From JAAURS01 sp044923475 (lineage in GTDB: Bacteria; Cyanobacteriota; Cyanobacteriia; Thermosynechococcales; Thermosynechococcaceae), in the NCBI RefSeq assembly GCF_044923475.1, contig NZ_CP137338.1, forward strand, positions 2,914,001 through 2,978,000: a stretch of 64,000 nucleotides of DNA, read 5' to 3'. The position numbers and the translations under genes are program-made. The notes under the pieces are model-generated. The model made no database searches and had not been told where the DNA came from. It was given only the letters and a program-made list of their open reading frames with translations. Of the stretch, positions 62,248 through 64,000 are shown piece by piece; the stretch's first letter is position 1; every line of letters begins with the position of its first letter.

Positions 62248-63237
62248 CTAAGATCTTCTTTTGCTCCGAGACAAACCCTTGTTGCGCGTCGTTGAGGCTC
62301 GCCCTACGCTTTCAAGCCTGTCGAAGAGCCACACCAAACCCAAATCCATCATTGCGACCTTTGGAACAACGGCGTTGAGTCGAGAACACCCCAGCGAAAG
62401 AGGCGCTTCTGTTCCCACGACCCCGAAGCGCTGTGCATGCATGGCGACGAAATGCCTTGGCAGCGCTGAGATTAGATCGGTTTCGGCAAGAATTGCGAGT
62501 GCAAACATGAAGTTCGGGACTGTTAGCGCGATTCGGCGTTTAAGGCCCTGCTCCGCAAGAATGCGATCGACGAAGCCAAAGGGGTCGCCTGCTTGCGAAA
62601 CCACGAGATGCTGCATCTCGCAATAGCGTTCGAGGGTCGGATCGGCTGCGAACGGATGTCCGGCGCGTGCTGCGACGACAAATTCCTCCTCATAAAGGGT
62701 TTTCGCAAGGAACCTCGCAGCGATGTCGTCTGTTGGCAGAATTGCAATGTCCATCACGCGCGCATCAAGGTCGGTGAAGGCTGTCCGCCATGCGCGATCG
62801 GGTGAGGATTCCCCTGCCGTTGGCAGCAATTGGCGTACACCCAAGTCTATTCCAGGCGCGACTTTGTTCAGTTCGGCGAGCAGCGGCGTCAGGAATACGG
62901 CTGAAACGCCATCGGGTGCTCCGATCGTAAAGCGGCGCGAGGATGTGACCGGATCGAACGGTTCGGCGATCGACATGACGCTTTTTACGCGCGCCAGAAT
63001 GTCGGCGATCGGAGCAGCCAGTTCCGTTGCGCGCGCCGTTGGGACGACTCCCTTAGGCGTTCTCAGGAATAGCGGATCGTTGAAAAGCCGTCGCAGGCGG
63101 CCAAGACCGTGACTGACTGCCGATGGCGACAGATGCAGTTGCTCGGCTGTGCGTCCGACGTTGCGCTCCGCCATGACGACGTCGAACAGAACCAGCAGAT
63201 TGAGGTCAGCACGAGAGAGATCAATTTCATTCAGCAT
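62248..63237 (-). CDS. LysR-type transcription regulator
   Basis: 329 residues. The winged HTH is at the start: LNLLVLFDVVMAERNVGRTA, EQLHLSPSAVSHGLGRLRRLF, DPLFLRTPKGVVPTARA. An effector-binding domain follows (RRFTIGAPDGVSAVFLTPLL and onward). It resembles NodD/NahR-like or PhzR-type LysR proteins of proteobacteria. The gene is GC-rich and divergent from the exported NTF2-like gene, which it probably controls through the TTCAGCA palindromes over its own start. Transfer from a proteobacterium is plausible. Confidence 0.88.
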   Translation of the reverse strand: MLNEIDLSRADLNLLVLFDVVMAERNVGRTAEQLHLSPSAVSHGLGRLRRLFNDPLFLRTPKGVVPTARATELAAPIADILARVKSVMSIAEPFDPVTSSRRFTIGAPDGVSAVFLTPLLAELNKVAPGIDLGVRQLLPTAGESSPDRAWRTAFTDLDARVMDIAILPTDDIAARFLAKTLYEEEFVVAARAGHPFAADPTLERYCEMQHLVVSQAGDPFGFVDRILAEQGLKRRIALTVPNFMFALAILAETDLISALPRHFVAMHAQRFGVVGTEAPLSLGCSRLNAVVPKVAMMDLGLVWLFDRLESVGRASTTRNKGLSRSKRRS

Positions 63238-63268
63238 ATTGCTGAAATTATATCACTTGATTCAGCAA
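63230..63268. promoter_or_regulatory. Overlapping palindromes, likely LysR operator
   Basis: Three half-sites: TTCAGCA (63230), TGCTGAA (63240), TTCAGCA (63261). The first two form a palindrome with a 3-bp spacer. The second and third form TTGCTGAA-N14-TTCAGCAA. The group overlaps the LysR start codon and faces the divergent gene, the usual position for autorepression plus activation. Confidence 0.6.
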
Positions 63269-63349
63269 GTTGGAAGTGTTAGTTTCGGATCGGACAAAGC
63301 AGAATCACGCTGCTTCGTAAGCCTGCACTCTCGATAGGAACAATCTCAA

Positions 63350-63925
63350 ATGTCCACATCACGACGTAACATTCTCGTTGCAGCCAGCACTGGTCTTGCT
63401 GCTTTCAAAATCGCCAGCGGAACGGCCTATGCTGGTTCGAATTCCGATCGCGAAACGACCGTTGCGGAACTCATCCAGCGATCTGCGGACTCAAACGCCG
63501 CGTTGATGCGCGGAGATATCGACACCTACCGAACCTCGATCGCTTATACCGACGACTTCACGCTAATGTCGCCGTTCGGCGGAACACCTTCGCGCGGTTC
63601 GGAGTACACGCCCGAACGCATGGAGGCAATGGGGCGATTCTTCAAGAATGGTGGTGTCTTCAAGCAGGAAGTGGTTCAGTCTTATGCTTCGGCTGACATG
63701 GTCGTCCTCGCGATCGTCGAACGCCAGAACGTCGAGGTTGGAGGGCTACCTGCCCAGGAATGGCCCTTGCGAGTCACTCTAGTCTATCGCCGAGAAGGGT
63801 CCGAATGGCGGCTGGCCCATCGGCATGCAGACCCCCTCGTCAGGGGCATCAGCCTAGAGCAGGCGGCTGCACTAGCGCGAGGTGACACAGGTCGGACGCT
63901 TACAACCCCCACGGGGCAGCTCTAA
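63350..63925 (+). CDS. Exported NTF2-like (DUF4440-type) protein
   Basis: 191 residues. The N-terminus STSRRNILVAASTGLAAFKIASGTAYA has a twin-arginine followed by a hydrophobic stretch and an A-x-A-like site, suggesting Tat export. The mature part (ELIQRSADSNAALMRGDIDTY, YTDDFTLMSPFGG, VTLVYRREGSEWRLAHRHADPL) is an NTF2-like/SnoaL-like fold. The function is unknown. It is divergent from the LysR gene, with the operator between. ATAGGAACAATC precedes the ATG. Confidence 0.75.
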   Translation: MSTSRRNILVAASTGLAAFKIASGTAYAGSNSDRETTVAELIQRSADSNAALMRGDIDTYRTSIAYTDDFTLMSPFGGTPSRGSEYTPERMEAMGRFFKNGGVFKQEVVQSYASADMVVLAIVERQNVEVGGLPAQEWPLRVTLVYRREGSEWRLAHRHADPLVRGISLEQAAALARGDTGRTLTTPTGQL

Positions 63926-64000
63926 ATGAAACCAGTTATTTGGATGCTGCTGACCATACCTTGATACCTGCTCCGGCAAAACTAATGCCGAAGGTTACCC

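Overview
The window comes from a cyanobacterium. It carries a form IB RuBisCO operon in the order rbcL-rbcX-rbcS, an IctB-family membrane protein, a Ycf29-type response regulator, a DUF2949 protein, a trypsin-DUF2808 protein, and many copies of the octamer GCGATCGC (HIP1), which is typical of cyanobacterial chromosomes. The genus cannot be fixed from sequence alone.

Layout. 1-9.3 kb is an accessory segment: the end of a rubredoxin gene, a quinone-oxidoreductase-like gene, an exported alpha/beta hydrolase and a second hydrolase cut after about 47 codons. The cut lies at a nested pair of insertion sequences, an unassigned DDE element abutting a truncated ISAzo13-type element. Beyond it are gene debris, an exported adenosine deaminase and a DUF2185-barstar immunity-like protein. 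9.3-25 kb holds large single genes: an alpha-2-macroglobulin-like lipoprotein, a cupin, a trypsin-DUF2808 fusion, a 1358-residue protein with two cyclase domains, an AAA ATPase domain and TPRs, and a two-gene unit ending in a DyP-type peroxidase.

25-32 kb is a conflict-system region. Two toxin-antitoxin pairs lie among copies of a ~143-bp repeat. Next is an NB-ARC/TPR protein whose N-terminal glycine-rich motif nearly repeats the C-terminal motif of the small helical protein encoded just upstream of it. That small gene is split by a TnpB element, and removing 1414 bp restores one 151-codon frame. This looks like an amyloid-signalling NLR plus pore-forming effector pair disarmed by a TnpB transposon, and is the most interesting locus in the window.

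32-52 kb is mostly ordinary chromosome: small membrane and secreted proteins, a tandem DNA-binding-like repeat protein, an exported acetolactate decarboxylase, a family 1 glycosyltransferase, an apparently inactive HtrA-like protein paired with an apparently unphosphorylatable LuxR regulator, ycf29, ictB, rbcLXS, moaA, lysC, cca, tRNA-Leu(CAA) and an FAD monooxygenase.

52-64 kb is accessory again: a decayed IS200, a truncated IS256, a flavodoxin-fold quinone reductase stopped by an amber codon, an ester-cyclase-like gene and a full-length ISAzo13-type element. That element has cut dnaK at the edge of a stress cassette (dnaK', hsp20, ftsH and a divergent hsp20). Last comes a LysR regulator divergent from an exported NTF2-like protein. 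Both transposases with two open frames have textbook -1 frameshift heptamers (A_AAA_AAG and C_CCC_CCC).

All family names are from reading the protein sequences without database searches.
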